Source: Lunularia cruciata
Taxonomy: Eukaryota > Streptophyta > Marchantiopsida > Lunulariales > Lunulariaceae
NCBI GenBank assembly: GCA_948567375.1
Contig: OX419758.1
Location: forward strand, 58,595,001 to 58,659,000
Reading direction: 5' to 3'
Length of the DNA stretch: 64,000 bases
The stretch's first letter is position 1; each line of letters starts with the position of its first letter. Below are positions 24,074 through 36,700 of this stretch, one piece after another. The translations under genes and the position numbers were made by a program. The notes beneath the pieces were generated by a model that had not been told where the DNA came from, did no database searches, and worked only from the letters and a program-made list of their open reading frames with translations.

Positions 24074-24548
24074 TGTAAAAGACCAACACCAAGGAGAGAA
24101 ATAGGAGAATGGAAGATCATATTGGGACACTTGAATGAAGGAAAACTCCAACTGCTCAGCATGAGATTTGGCTTTGGTATTTATAGAAAGCATATAGGTC
24201 TCTTGAGAAGCTTCTCAAGAAGCTTTCTTGGAGTGCAAGTAAACTTAACTGGGAAGTTTCTCAAGAAGTTTCCTTCTAGAAGCTATCTACTTGGCATGCA
24301 ATTTATGCTACTTGGAAGCTCTAGAAACGTCCTTCTAGAAACTATCTACTTGGGGTGCAAGCTAAGCTAGCCAAGAAACTTCCCAAGAAACTTCCTCCTA
24401 GAAATCAACACTTGGTATGCATGTTACCCAATACTTAGGAGGTATCAAGTAGCTTCCTAGATACAGCTAGATTATTCTATGCTAATTTGACCCATTTGCT
24501 ATTTTGTTAGCATTGACTAACTTCATCGCTAAACTTCATATTGTTACA
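24074..24548 (-). repeat. 5' LTR of copy 2
   Basis: 475 bp, TGTAAAAGAC to TTGTTACA on the plus strand. The U3 array of about 60-bp units is still visible (GAAGCTTCTCAAGAAGC at about 24208) but the perfect four-unit heat-shock element has decayed. Confidence 0.9.
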
Positions 24549-27500
24549 ACAATGTTGTAGCAATCACTATAGTATCCATATCTTTAGAAAAAAAACCTCC
24601 TAATAAGTATATGATTTAGATGTGATTGATTGTGAAGCCAACATACTGAAGTGCACCAACAAAGTTTTAACATATCCTACATTCCTTGTGATTAGAAACA
24701 AGATACAAATAATGTACCATGTCAACTTGAAGAACCTAAAAGAATATAAAATACAGATTAGAGTTTGGTAGTGAAAATTGGAGCTAGCAATCAACTAGAA
24801 GCAAGTGAGAGAAATCTCTTGTAAATTTTATGTACATACAGGTTTGCAAGCATGATGCATAGACTCTTGTATTTGGGTTCTTTGGAAATTTCTGATTTTT
24901 TACCTTTTTGAATTTTATATTATGCATATCATGCATGTACATAATTATGCTTATAATTTCACTTGGATAATAAATCATGCATTTTATAAATTTATATGAA
25001 TTAATGTTGAATGCATTGCATATTTATATTTCAATATGCAATTTATATTTTTGTTTCTATTGTATACTTTGCTCCTACAAATGCATATGTTCATTTGGCA
25101 CAAATTATTACACAAAGGAAGGTATCTTTTTTAATTCTTTTTCCATAAGTTTGTATCTTCTTTTACCATTTGTCTATTTTTAGATGTAATTTTTTTGCAT
25201 AATGAAAATAGTCCTTTTACAAGCTTTTCTTTTCTATAGTTCTAAAATTTGTATCATTAGCTCTTTTTTTTGTGAGGTATTCCAATAAATTTGAATAAAA
25301 ATATGATCATGTAAATATAACATTCAAGGAAAAGATCATTATTGACCAACTCATAAGTCCTTTATTTCTACATAAAAAGGGAAAAATTAGATAAGAAGCA
25401 TCTATCCAAGATAGAAGTAAGTAGTTAATTTTCTTTTGTGTTTCTTAAGAATCTTAGAACTGGTCATCTTTAATTAACTATGGTGGGGTTATAGAGGCAT
25501 CACCAAAGCACCAAAAGGACTAATTGTTTCTATTTCCTAAACCTACCAAGAAAGGTCTAGAAACTTGTTATGTCAATGGAGTACATTTCTTCTAATGAGG
25601 AGGATGATTAACCGTGCTCTCACAATCCACTAATTAGAGGACTTAGTTGTGGTATGGTAATGTTTGTATGTATTTGTAGGTCAAATTCAGCTCCAAAAAC
25701 CTTTATAAAGGTTAAGCTTCAATATTTTGATAAATTCAACAAGAATTGAAATATGTAAGGCAAAGAGGAGGTCTTATTGTTTATTGTGAGACATTCATTA
25801 TTGAAATTGGATAGGTTCAATGAAGCATACGGATTGTTCTTTCAAATTAGGCAACTCAATGAATAGTTTTTCAATCTTTTGATAGATCAAGTTGTGCAAG
25901 TCAACTGTCATGCATGTAACTAAAATTACATTTGATTTGAGATGTATGATAAATTCTAAAGAGGATTTGACTTAGCTAAAATATACATGTGAATTATATT
26001 TTAAAGGATTAATAAAGTTAATTATGTGCATATAAGAAGTTTTCTAGCTTATTAATGATATATTCCTCTATCATGTATGTCAAACATTGCGAGGTAAGGA
26101 GATTGGCAATATATAAAAAAATATATAAATATAAATTCATATGTAGATGAGTAATCTTTAGAAATTTTAATATTACCACTGATTATCTTTGGAATACATT
26201 GGTGAAAATATATACAGTTCAAAGAATGCAAAGCCACAAAAATGATAAACACAAGCCTAGGTCTATATTGAAAAAGATTTCATCTTGACAATATCTTTTA
26301 GATTCCTTTGATATAGGAGAACTATAAGATGTGCTTCAAAAGATTCTCTTTATTTTGTAGGAGAGGGTGGTAAAAGGGCATAAATTTTTGTAGACCATCT
26401 TGGCAAGAAAAAATAGATAAAGTCGCCTTATAAGGACCTTGTGGGGTTTCTAAATGATGCTATTAATTACATTCATTCATAGTAAATGAAACTCATAGTA
26501 TACATGATTAAGATTATTTTCCCTTCTCCCTTTTTCTACTATTCTAGTTATGCTTTTGTTGATATGATATTTTTGTATAAAAATAAAAACCAAAAGAAGA
26601 AGTTTTAGAGTAATAATTGTGGTGCACACATTTTCATAAAAAAAAATTATTTTGTCCAATTCATTCTTGTTTGTAAAGATATTGTCAAACAACTTATTGT
26701 TTAGGCAAGGAAACTCCTTAATGGAGTTTTGTTTTGTGGGGGAAAAGGTACACATGGAAGCAGCCTATAGCCAAAGGCACGATGAAGAAAGAATGCCAAA
26801 TTATATAAGTCCAAAGGACAAGCACAATGTAGGATACAAGTACAAAGATCTTTGGCAGGAAGAACTTCAGCCCAAATACTTTTGGCAAGGAAAGACTTTG
26901 GCCCAAACATTGTTGCACTTGAAGTTCATACAAAAATTTGAATTCACCAACACTTGGTTAGAGAACTACTGCTAAAGATTGCTTTGATTCAAGGAACATG
27001 ATTTTGATTTGTCAATGACCTTGCATGTTAGAGAGTAGGGCTAAGGAATTTCCTAATAGCATCACCAGTGTTAGAGTGCAAAGAGGTGTATTAGGACTAC
27101 AAAGATAGGTAGATTTCTACAAACATTATATTTTTTCTTGTGTGGAGAAGGATTCCTCACCAAATGTCTGACATGTATAGAGACATGTATAGCAATTTAT
27201 GGATTGAAGAATAACTAAGAAATTTTCTAACAAAACCAAGTGCTTATTAATCAAAATTTAATTTTGGCAAATCTATTTCAATCTTTATTTGAGCAACCTT
27301 AAAATTTCTATGCCTTTGAAGCCTTTGCAATTCTAACAAACTCTATAATTATCTATTATTTTTCTTTGAACAACCACCAACTCCTATAGGAAACATGGTG
27401 TTTGTGTATAGACCTATGAGAAAGATCCCCAAAGCTATCCTTTGTTGCCAATCAATCAACAAATGGCCAATTTATTGTAGTAGTGAGGTGATCCAAAGCA

Positions 27501-27740
27501 AGCATCTTAGCTTCTTGCTTTGGAACTAGGAATTGGGTGAGGTTGGAATGATACACAAGATGAGGAGGAGGAAGGAAAGATCAATTGAGGACTTGAGAGG
27601 AATCCCATAAAAATGGATGGAAGAGAATTGTAGAATGTGTTTGCATTGGATGCAGGGTCAATAAGAGCAATGACATCAAAGACAAAGTTTGTAGATAGAG
27701 TGCTTACCAATGACATCAAAGCAACCTTCTCTTAAAAAGT
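24549..27740. other. Noncoding stretch
   Basis: Very AT-rich, especially 24600-26300. The open frame at 26652-26975 (+, 107 codons) overlaps other frames on the minus strand and shows no domain. Nothing else recognised. Confidence 0.45.
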
Positions 27741-28270
27741 GGCAAGAAAACAATGAATAAACAGTTGGAAGTTATAAGGATATGGCACAAAGAGTAATTT
27801 TTGAAGTGGTGTTGAAGTTGTTCAAGCATAAGTGGAAAAATTACCTTACAAATAGCCAAGCCTTCCTCTTCAAATACATTTACCAATCAACTGAGAAAAC
27901 ATGTTTTACTATTAGGCATGGAATCTATACCAAGAATTTGAGGAAGGCAGTGGAGCTACCCCCTTTGCACCCCATTTCTACATGGAACTGAATTTATTAA
28001 TGAAGGAGGAGCATAAGAAGTTCTCAAGCCATTTTCACCCAATGTGTTACTTCTCACATTGTAGCCAGAAAGGAGGTCCATGATCAATACCTCTAGCAAA
28101 GTCTTCATCACAAGACAAGATACCCAGAAAGGATCCTCAAGTGATAGAGGTATATTTGGAGGAGGAAGAAGAAGGATCCAAAGATGAGTACTAAGAATAG
28201 GAAAAGAAGACAAAGGATCCTTTACCTTGCACGGGTCTGCAATAGGATCAAAAGGTGGAAAGAAATATGG
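27741..28270 (+). pseudogene. Remnant of the unknown dispersed ORF (copy P)
   Basis: The plus-strand frame 27782-27991 and the sequence after it are homologous to the minus-strand remnant at 1954-2470: matching blocks at 27871-27883 (AAATACATTTAC), 27900-27910 (ACATGTTTTAC) and 28002-28028 (GGAGGAGCATAAGAAGTTCTCAAG-like), in the same order and spacing. Further on, VIEVYLEEEEEGSKDE (about 28140-28190) parallels the acidic VIDVSLEEEEEED segment of the other copy. Frameshifts are numerous. The product is unknown; the order basic segment, acidic run, then a coiled-coil-like segment downstream (28910-29400) could be one original protein, but that link is inference. Confidence 0.5.
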
Positions 28271-28909
28271 GGATGCGCAATTGGCTCCAAACCTAGATTG
28301 AGTGAAGGCCAATAGAACCAAGCCAAGGACCAAGGTGACATATCACACTGACTTGAAGTACCTCCAAATAGTGACCAAGAAGGCAATGTTTCCAAAGAAG
28401 AACAAGTGAATACCAAAGGACCACAACAACATAAAATTTGCCCCAAAGATTGACAAGAAACCAAAGATCAACAACTAGAAGAAGAAGTAGATGTAGAGGA
28501 AGAAGGAAAAGACCAATAGAAATACATACCAATGAAGGAGGAGTATTGGTTCAAGAACTCCAATTGCCTATGAAGGAGGAGGATACATTTATACATTTGG
28601 TGGGATCAGCATTATAACTAATGGAGCTTCTTTGCCAAAGTATTAGGCAGACTACTCAAATATGGTGGATTACACAACCCTAAGCAAAAGACAACCATAA
28701 GAAAAAGGTAACCAACACTTGGAATGAAAAGGAGGACTGATCAAAGGAAGAGATAGCAAAGACATGCAATCTATACAAAGGAGAAGCACTGAAGGTGAAT
28801 CTCTCATGCAAGAGAATCATGAGGTGAAGAGACAAAATTCATTATTAATAGTAAGCCAAAAGAGATAGGTGGAGGAACTCAGAGAAATTTACTTGAGTTG
28901 TAAACTTTG

Positions 28910-29400
28910 TGCATGGACTAGAAGCACATGAAATTTGAGTTAGAAGACCAACTATGAGCCAAGGATGAAGAAGTGGTAAGCATTTGTGGTGAACTGGAGA
29001 ATTACAAGGTTTGGAGTGGGAGCTTGGATATGTAGATAGCCAAGTATTGTAAGGAGGTGGCCACCTAATTGTAGCACCTGGCTATAGAGTTGCAAAGGAA
29101 AAAGAAGAGAAGAAGTTTGATTGAGTCTAAATGCACAAGGAGATGAAGATAGACCCAACACTTAGAAGAAAAGAAGTTGAAGTTGAAGTTGATCTAACAA
29201 TTGGAAGAAGCAAGAGATCATTTTGTGAGAATGCTAGAAGAAGAAGGGTAACTAAAAGCGATTAAGGTGAAGATACATGAGTTCAAGTTGGAGGTACAAA
29301 GATTGGAGGAGAAATCCTACAAAGAGGAGAAAATGGATCAATTGCTTATTTTGCTTAGGAAGCATTTGATAGGAAGTTCATTAGGGCTTGTGATACTTAC
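28910..29400 (+). pseudogene. Decayed coiled-coil-type coding segment
   Basis: One plus-strand frame, interrupted by about ten stops, reads as a charged heptad-like protein: EVVSICGELENYKVW, then HLAIELQRKKKRRS, HLEEKKLKLKL, QLEEARDHFVRMLEEE and EFKLEVQRLEEKSYKEEK. The Lys/Glu/Leu pattern suggests a coiled coil. It lies 0.7 kb downstream of the acidic part of the dispersed ORF and may be its C-terminal half. No family could be named. Confidence 0.35.
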
Positions 29401-32400
29401 ATACTAAAAATAGCCAAATAAAAGGAGCAGACCAACCTATTATTTAGATATAAGATATTTTAGAGGAAAAGTTAGTTCTTTGCAATAAGAGCTTAGACCA
29501 AAGACTCTTCACTAAAAGAGGTTCTAATAGTTGTAGGAATTTGAAGTAGGAAATGATCCAAAGAGCTCATAGTTGTAAATACTTCAAGAAGGACTTCATA
29601 GTTGTGTAAAAATTTGTAGTTTTGTAATTCCTTGGAGTTATGAAAATTTAAACCAACTTTGAGGAGGACTTGATACCTTCCCTAACATGTGTAATGTGCC
29701 TAATTAACATACATGTGATTAGGATAAGATAATATTAGAATCCTAAGTTGGAGTTAGAATATTATTGGAAATATGCCCAACCATTGGATCCTTTTGGTGC
29801 AAAGCAAGAATGTATTTGAGGCTTTGGATCAAAGTCTTTCAGGCTTAGTTCACTTTTTGCAAATTGAAGTTCAAAAACAAGAATTTTTTAGTTCTTTGTC
29901 ATTTTGTTTTTCCTTTTTGTGTGTTGGTGAAAGTCTATGTGAAATTTCACAATAGCACACAAGTGCTAGAGAGCAAAGAGGCATATTAGTACTTGATCAA
30001 GATGGATTATTGTTGAGGGATCCAAAAGAATGAACCAATATGTTAAGGAGTCAATCTATTTGATGTGGAGCATTGGTAGTACCATGAAATTGAAAGGCAG
30101 AGGCATTTTGTTGACACAAAGACATCTTCAAAGTTGTGCTTTCAATGGAGGGTAATATGTATCTTTGTGGTCAAAGTCTCTGGAGTGAAAGAGTCTTTGG
30201 GGTGAAGTGATCCATCACTTTTGAAAGTAAATTGGAACCTATTTGTAGTGAATGTGATCTTTAGTTTTCCCTTTTCTATATTGCACCACATGGGGTATCA
30301 CTACACTCTTATGTTATGGAAGTAATTACTACCCAACATTTTAAACAAGAAATAAGAAATAAACTACAACCTAGTGATATTTCTTGTCACTTTTAATCAT
30401 TTCCAACTTGCATCTTCAAGGAGAAAACTTTTTCTTACCAATTTAACTACAATTTGGCCAACATTGATCACCATAGTGAGCCTCAACCCAAGGGAAGTAA
30501 GCCAAAAAGAGAAGCTTTGGTGGAAGAGATAGATATACTACCAATAGAGTCAACTTTTGCTTATTTTTCTTTCCTTTTAGCTTTCATCCTTTAGTGTGAG
30601 AAAGGCAAAAATTGACATAAGTGCAAACATAAAAAGATCAAAAACTCTCCATCCAAAGATGATATTATAAATGCTGGTTTGAGATCATGATTTGATAGTA
30701 CTTTATGTTTGATTAGGAGTATCAAAAGTTGAAAGACTTAATCATACCAAGAAAGTGCACTTTGGTAATTATTGGTAATCCTTATGTCAAGGAATGATGA
30801 TAGTAAACTCTTGAAAAATGAATATGACTTTTATATAATCTCCAGTTTCAAGAGAGTGTTATTATCAATTTATTGGATCTTTGTTATCTTCCATATATTA
30901 TAATTGTTTAATATTTTAGACAAGGTGCTTCACACTTAGAGGTAAGTTATTCTTCAACCTTACATCTTCACTTATTGGAATGATTTAAGTTATAATTCTT
31001 CTTAAAAAAATTAATTGAGTCCAAATATCATTTACTTCCAAGTGTAAGCCCATGTTTGTCATTTTTGAGGTTCTTGAATTCATCATAATACATCATATCA
31101 ATTATTGGAATGAGGTGCAGATGAGATCCACAATGAATTATACCCAGGTGTAATAAGAATACCTGATTGTAATAATAATGTTCAAAAGATTCCAAAAGAT
31201 GTTCAGTTTCTTAGTATTAGCACAATGCTAAAGTAGAAGTAAGATGAATTAACATGAACTTTGTCTTAATTGACAGCAATGCTATCAAAAGATAAGGATT
31301 TACATCTCTATTCATGAAAGGTAAAATGATCTTTTATTTGTTATCTTTCAAAGTGGGAAAAATATTAGAGTTATGACTTTAGAAGTATTGCAATACTTCC
31401 ATTCAAGAGGAGTTATTGATACCTCAAGACTTGTCCTTTTTATTAATAAAAGTAAAATTTATTTTAGGGTTTTATGAGGAAAAAGGACCAAATGGCAAGA
31501 CATAAATTATTATTGTGTTGCAAATTTCCTCACAATTTAAAGGTGTAAATTCATTAACTGCACCGGTAAAAAACCATCTTCTTGTTTGTACCATCCTAGG
31601 ATATAAATTAGTTGCTAGTAGTATTTTGGTGGTGTTGAGTTAATTCTGGATAATTAAATATTATAATAAAGAGGTTAGAGGTATCTCTAATTACCTTTAT
31701 CATGACTAAATAAGGAAAAAGATCTCATATTGAATTTTTGATACTCTATGGACTCATTAGTGAATTATTGATTAGTTTACAATAGAGTGAGACTAAAGAG
31801 AATTTTATATTAAAGTGGGAAATTTCAGGGAACTTATACTAGATTATATTTTTTCATCTTGGACTTTGCATAGTCACATTGACTTGTTATATAATAGAAA
31901 TCAAAATTCTATCAACTTAACCACTTAAGTGACCTTTGGAGGTATGTCAAATTAGGTGCATTTGACTTGACCTTTGAATGTATTATAATTTCTTACTAGA
32001 AAAGGTTCTAAATTATTGAAGAGTATGCTTAGAAGTTTCCAAAGTTCCAAAGCCTTTTGGCCTAATTTGTTCCTTTTGGTAATTTATGCAATGTCAAGAT
32101 TTTACTAAGTTCCTAAAGCACTTACCTTGTTAACTTTGGTGAGTATATAAGGAGGAACTTAAGAGAGGAAAGGCATCCATTCCTTGGAGTATGAAGTGAG
32201 TGAGAGGAGTGAGGCTTTCTGAGTACTACCTATGTTTACTAAGTAAAGAGTGAGATTTTCTACACGAACAGTAAAACCAATATGATGGTGATTGTTGAGG
32301 AATGTTTAACTCTAGGCACTCTTTTGTTGAAATTGATGGTCGTCTCTTTAGTCAGAAAATGAGTGATTGTAGTAGAGAATAAGAGGATCTTTTCTGAGTT

Positions 32401-34399
32401 GGTATCCTTGATAGTGCTTAATATTAAATTTTCTTCCTTCTAACATATAGTACACTAGAATTATCTCCCTTGGTAAGAGATATGCCTAACACAATTTCTG
32501 TTTAAAGATCAAGTGGCCAAGTTGGAGAGTAAGAAGCATTTGTCTTAAAGGTGATAGGAGGAGGAAGCTGCAGATGATGTTGCACACTCAAGTAATAATA
32601 TAAATTAAACTAATTACTCTTGTAAATAACAAACATGCTAAGTTCATAACATTTCAACTTGGGTAAAGCATAATACAATAGAACTTGTGCCTTTTGGATA
32701 CTTTTAGTAGATTGTATAATATGTATTTGTGCAAGGAAAGTTGATATAATAATATAAATGATCATAAATTTTTTATTTTTTATTTACTATAATTTTAGTT
32801 GTATAGAAATATATATAAATTATAAAATAATTTAAGATATAATTTTTTAATTCAAAATCATCTCTTAGAAAAACATTTGTGCAGATTCTAAGATATATAC
32901 TTATATGTTGCATGTGATTAAACAAGAACTCACATTACTACCCAATTTGGAGGTTCCTTTAGATCAAATAAGTTTACTATCAATCTCAAATGACTTCAAT
33001 AAAATTGCAATCAATTGCTAATAGGTATAAAAAAATGAATTTTTGAATCCTATATTTAGTATATATAACTGATAGACTAAAAATTCTTTGATTAAAATTT
33101 TCAAATAGTAAAATATTCTTGAATTATATATCAATGTGTAATTTAGTGTGAGAATTTTTTTTGTAACTTATACTATATTATTTTATTACATTTTATAGGT
33201 TTAATAAAATACTATAATGACTGAGTGTCATTAAAATTTTAATATTTTGGTAAGAACCCATCTGTCCTATGAAGATACAAGTTGGAGACTACTAAAAATG
33301 AGATAAAATGTCACAATAATAATAATCTATTGTTTCATATTTAACCTCTTGGGTAGAGTCATTCCAAGAAAGAGTAATATCTCCACTACAAAAAGATAAA
33401 TCAAAAGTAATTGCACTTACTATAAATGTAATCCAAATGCTTCTTGGATGTGATGGCTCATCCATAATGAAGGTCACTTCTCCTCAAATTTCCATGCCTT
33501 CCACTTGCATGACCAAATTCCAGATTCATATTGTTAAGTTAAACATAGATACTAAGATCCTTGTTCACCTCATGAAGTTTGTGAGTGTACAATATTAACA
33601 TTATTGCAAAGGCCTATGAGCAATATCCTAGAATGCATGTACAAAGGAGTAGGATCTTCCACGTGTCCAATCACCTTGATGTCTATGACCATGAAGTAGA
33701 GTTCTATTCTTCTTAGAAGTCACAATGTCACAAGAGTCCTGAATAGATCTTGCTACTTAATTTTACAAACTAATGTTACTTTACAATACTCCAAGAGTTT
33801 GGCAGACTATCACTATATCATCCTTAACCTCTATAGAGCCACTAAAGATTGATACTCTAGTTCCATACAAATGATTTCCCTCATTCAAGTGCTTCTATTC
33901 CTCCATCAAGATTCCTCACTTTTACTTGATTAAGCATGTTCGTCATTCTATGAAGTATGTGTAGGTATGAAGTGCCTTGAGCCACAACCATGAGATCTAT
34001 CTTATCTTAGCTATGATAAGTTCTTTATTAAGTTGCCAAATATTCATATAATATAATGTCATTACTCATTTACTACAAGGTTGAGTTGCACTTGCTATGA
34101 ATTCCATTTCCTTTACAAAGTTGGATAAGCTCTATAAGCTCCTTTTGGTAATTGCAGGTTTCTCATGCAAAATTGCTTTGCATCTCCTAGAACTTGGAAA
34201 TGGTATGGGTCAATAATTTGATTGAAAATGCCTTAAGTTGGTTGTTTGTGCAGACCTTCTTCTCTATTACATTGATTTTCATCTTTGTATGTTGTGGATG
34301 CTAAATTGCTATTCATTCTAGTTGCTCAAAAAGTTGAGTAGTAGTGTGGCCAATGGTTACAAGCATACTTGTTTGTTCATTCTCCAAGTTTTTCCATTT
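29401..34399. other. Noncoding stretch
   Basis: No frame with a recognisable domain. A TATA-like GTATATAAGG at about 32145 followed by short leader-like sequence resembles a promoter or LTR U3/R border, but no matching second copy was seen. 32600-33250 is extremely AT-rich. Confidence 0.4.
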
Positions 34400-35105
34400 G
34401 CTCTAGAGCTCCAAAGTTAGTTTGTCACAAACCTTTACCTTGATTTTTCCCTTGAAAAAATCCTAGAAGATCAAAAATTGGGATCAATTGATTAGTAGGG
34501 TCCTTGAGGCTCAATTAAGCTCCTAAATATAAAGGTAAGATAGCTCATTTAGGTTATTATAATGAGCCTTATTGCTATCAACTTGGAACAAGCTTTGTTT
34601 AGCTCCATTTGTAAAGATACTACATCCTTTAAGGTCTTTAAGTGATGTTGCTCATCACGTGTGGTTTGTTGTTGTGCAAATTTGTTACTTAGAGTGTTGA
34701 GGTTGGCCTTCAAACATGGTAGGACACACTTGAATGTGAGCTCATACTTTTGGTACTTTTCCAACAAAAAATCTTTCTCTTAATAGAGTTTCTTACATAG
34801 TGAGCTTTTTCTTGATGTTGTTTAGCTATGAAGTAAGGCCTTGTCCTTCATATTGGTTTGATCAAGATGGTGTAGTTTCCTTATGAGTGTTGTTGGATCC
34901 GTGATGGTGTTATCCATCTTGTGATAGAGTGACAGAAATCCCCTTAAAGCTTCCATCATTGGCACAACCATGTTGATGGTATATACCATCATTAGCTACA
35001 AGAGCAAGTAATCTTTGTGCTTCAGCTTACAAAGGAGGTGTTCTATCTCTTTTCTCTTTTCTTTGCCATTGCTTTGTTGTTTGATGGTGTGCTCATAAGC
35101 TGATC
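34400..35105 (-). pseudogene. Broken coiled-coil-like ORF of unknown function
   Basis: Read from 35070 to 34543 on the minus strand, a single frame of about 180 codons has only about four stops. It begins EIEHLLCKLKHKDYLLL, continues MEALRGFLSLYHKMDNTITDP and KLHHLDQTNMKDKALLHS, and ends in the open 72-codon frame 34549-34767 (LEKYQKYELTFKCVLPCLK ... LSNKFAQQQTTRDEQHHLKTLKDVVSLQMELNK). Leu/Lys/Gln spacing is coiled-coil-like. A further stretch (ENEQTSMLVTIGHTTTQLFEQLE) lies near 34300-34380. It could be part of a decayed Gag-like or cytoskeletal-type protein; no homology can be claimed. Confidence 0.4.
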
Positions 35106-35465
35106 CTTAGGGTTCTTCTCCATCTCCTTGTGTATTGTGACCATTGTTAAGTGTGGAGTCTGATTATTATGAGAGTGCTCTATGGGATAATTATCATGAG
35201 AATATTGAAGAGTTAGTACAAGACAAATATCTAAGGGAGTGTAGAAGTCTAAGTATGGGACAGATCTTCATATTATGGGAGTTTCATTATGGGAGTGAAC
35301 AAAAGTCAGTTCATTTTGGGACCAATATCTCACTAAATTAAAATTAAAATGAGGCATGTCTTGTCTTATTAGAAGCATCTTCTCAAGGGCTTTCCATAGA
35401 CACCAAGATCATGGAAAATGAAGCTATAGGACAGAACTTACATCCACCTAAATTTTGGGATAAAT

Positions 35466-35665
35466 ATGTCTTGCATGAGCTATGGGGTCTATAGGATTGC
35501 AGGCATGGCGGTAGGACTTATGGACATAGGACTTGCAGGATGGTTGCAAAACCTGCAGGGATGGCTCCTATGGGAATGGCTTGGGACTCGCAAGATGGCT
35601 ATGGTACTAGGGGAATGCCTCCTACAAGAAGCTACAGGATTGGATCCTACTTGTGGAACTAAGTG
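35466..35665. other. G-rich low-complexity segment, coding status unknown
   Basis: Short imperfect repeats of GGATGGCT / GCAGGATGG and TATGG give a base composition unlike the flanks and leave two plus frames and one minus frame open for about 60 codons. One plus frame is rich in Gly, Met, Arg and Tyr. It may be a decayed repeat-coding exon or minisatellite. Confidence 0.3.
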
Positions 35666-36129
35666 AGATGACATGTATCAATAGGTACCAAACAATCTAG
35701 AATTTAGATATAGAATCAATTGGGACCATATATTTGCAAACAAGATAAGAGACTTTAAGTGCAAGTGTATATATATTTGTAAAGTCAATAATAAGTTGTG
35801 ACTTTAACAGTTTTTGAACAAACAAAATCTTATGCAATTGTGGATAGAAGCACACATTGGTAGAGCCATACAAAATTGGCATAATTTCTTATATATGTTA
35901 TTCTTAACCAGATTGATGAATGAGTTTTCTCCATAGAATAGCCAGATTTGTATTTCTACTGGTCTCTTGATTCAAATTCTTTTCTCTCAATATCCAGTTG
36001 CATCTACATCTTTCCTCTTGTCTTGTATTCACTTTCATGTGAACTCCTCTTCCTTCATTTTAAGGACCTCTCTTTTGTTAGTGCCTCCTTTTCTAAATTA
36101 CATTTGTCTATAACATATTCGGAGCTATT

Positions 36130-36700
36130 TGTATGAACCTCTTCACCTTTCTCCCTTTAGGAAAACCCAGCTTTAGGGTCAAGCATGCCTAGGGAAAAGT
36201 CCATGATTGTAGTTGTTTTCTTGGGTGTCCCTTTCAAGTGAAAAATAAGTGCACCTATGTCATCTTCTATTATTGTTCTCTCCTTTTGAGGAGAGTTGCC
36301 TTTGTCCTTGTCTTCATAGAGAAATTGAGATAATTAGGCTTTGGTTTTTAGGCCCTTAATGTCCACCTTGTTGCCTTCAATAGTTACAAAATATAAGTGG
36401 ATAAGCTATCACTCCCCAATCAATTTTATTCTTAGAAATGGTCTTCCTACAATTCAAAGTGGTTTATGATCCAAAGTGACATGCTTCATCCATTTCTTCC
36501 TTATTTCCTTGTTTCCTCCTTTGCTTCTACTTTCATTTGATGATATATCTATCACCTTGATGGTTTATTTTTGCTTCTTGGAGGCTTGAACTTTGGGTCA
36601 TGTAGAAATAACCTTCTAGCAAAATTTTTCCATGCTTTACATTCTTCTATTGGTATGAAATTTTTGAAGCATGTATACTTCTCATACATTACCCTTTATT
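36130..36700 (-). pseudogene. Broken ORF of unknown function
   Basis: The minus strand from about 36695 to 36150 reads through with few stops: YEKYTCFKNFIPIEECKAW, NFARRLFLHDPKFKPPRSK, then after a one-base slip VIDISSNESRSKGG, MKHVTLDHKPL, IVGRPFLRIKLIGE, FVTIEGNKVDIKGLKTKA and the 50-residue segment from LSQFLYEDKDKGN to SLGMLDPKAGF. Five stops or frame breaks in about 180 codons in AT-rich DNA indicate a former gene or transposon ORF. VIDIS followed by charged residues recalls the VIDVS motif of the dispersed ORF at 1954-2470, so it may be another diverged member. The function is not recognised. Confidence 0.4.

Larger units (their letters stand above)
20676..24548 (-). mobile_element. Ty3/gypsy chromovirus, copy 2 (truncated)
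   Basis: Same family as copies 1 and 4. It keeps a 5' LTR (24074-24548), a degraded primer site, partial gag, RT, RNase H and the front of integrase. The homology stops abruptly near 20676-20690 inside the integrase core, so the rest of integrase, the chromodomain and the 3' LTR are missing. Internal deletions remove protease and part of gag. It is the most decayed of the three, yet it has sense codons at the positions where copies 1 and 4 share TGA stops. Confidence 0.92.

Noticed and set aside
26652-26975. 107-codon plus-strand ORF
   Set aside because: Overlaps minus-strand frames of similar length and has no family signature.
32100-32500. Possible LTR with TATA box (GTATATAAGG)
   Set aside because: No second copy, no TG/CA termini and no primer site could be located.
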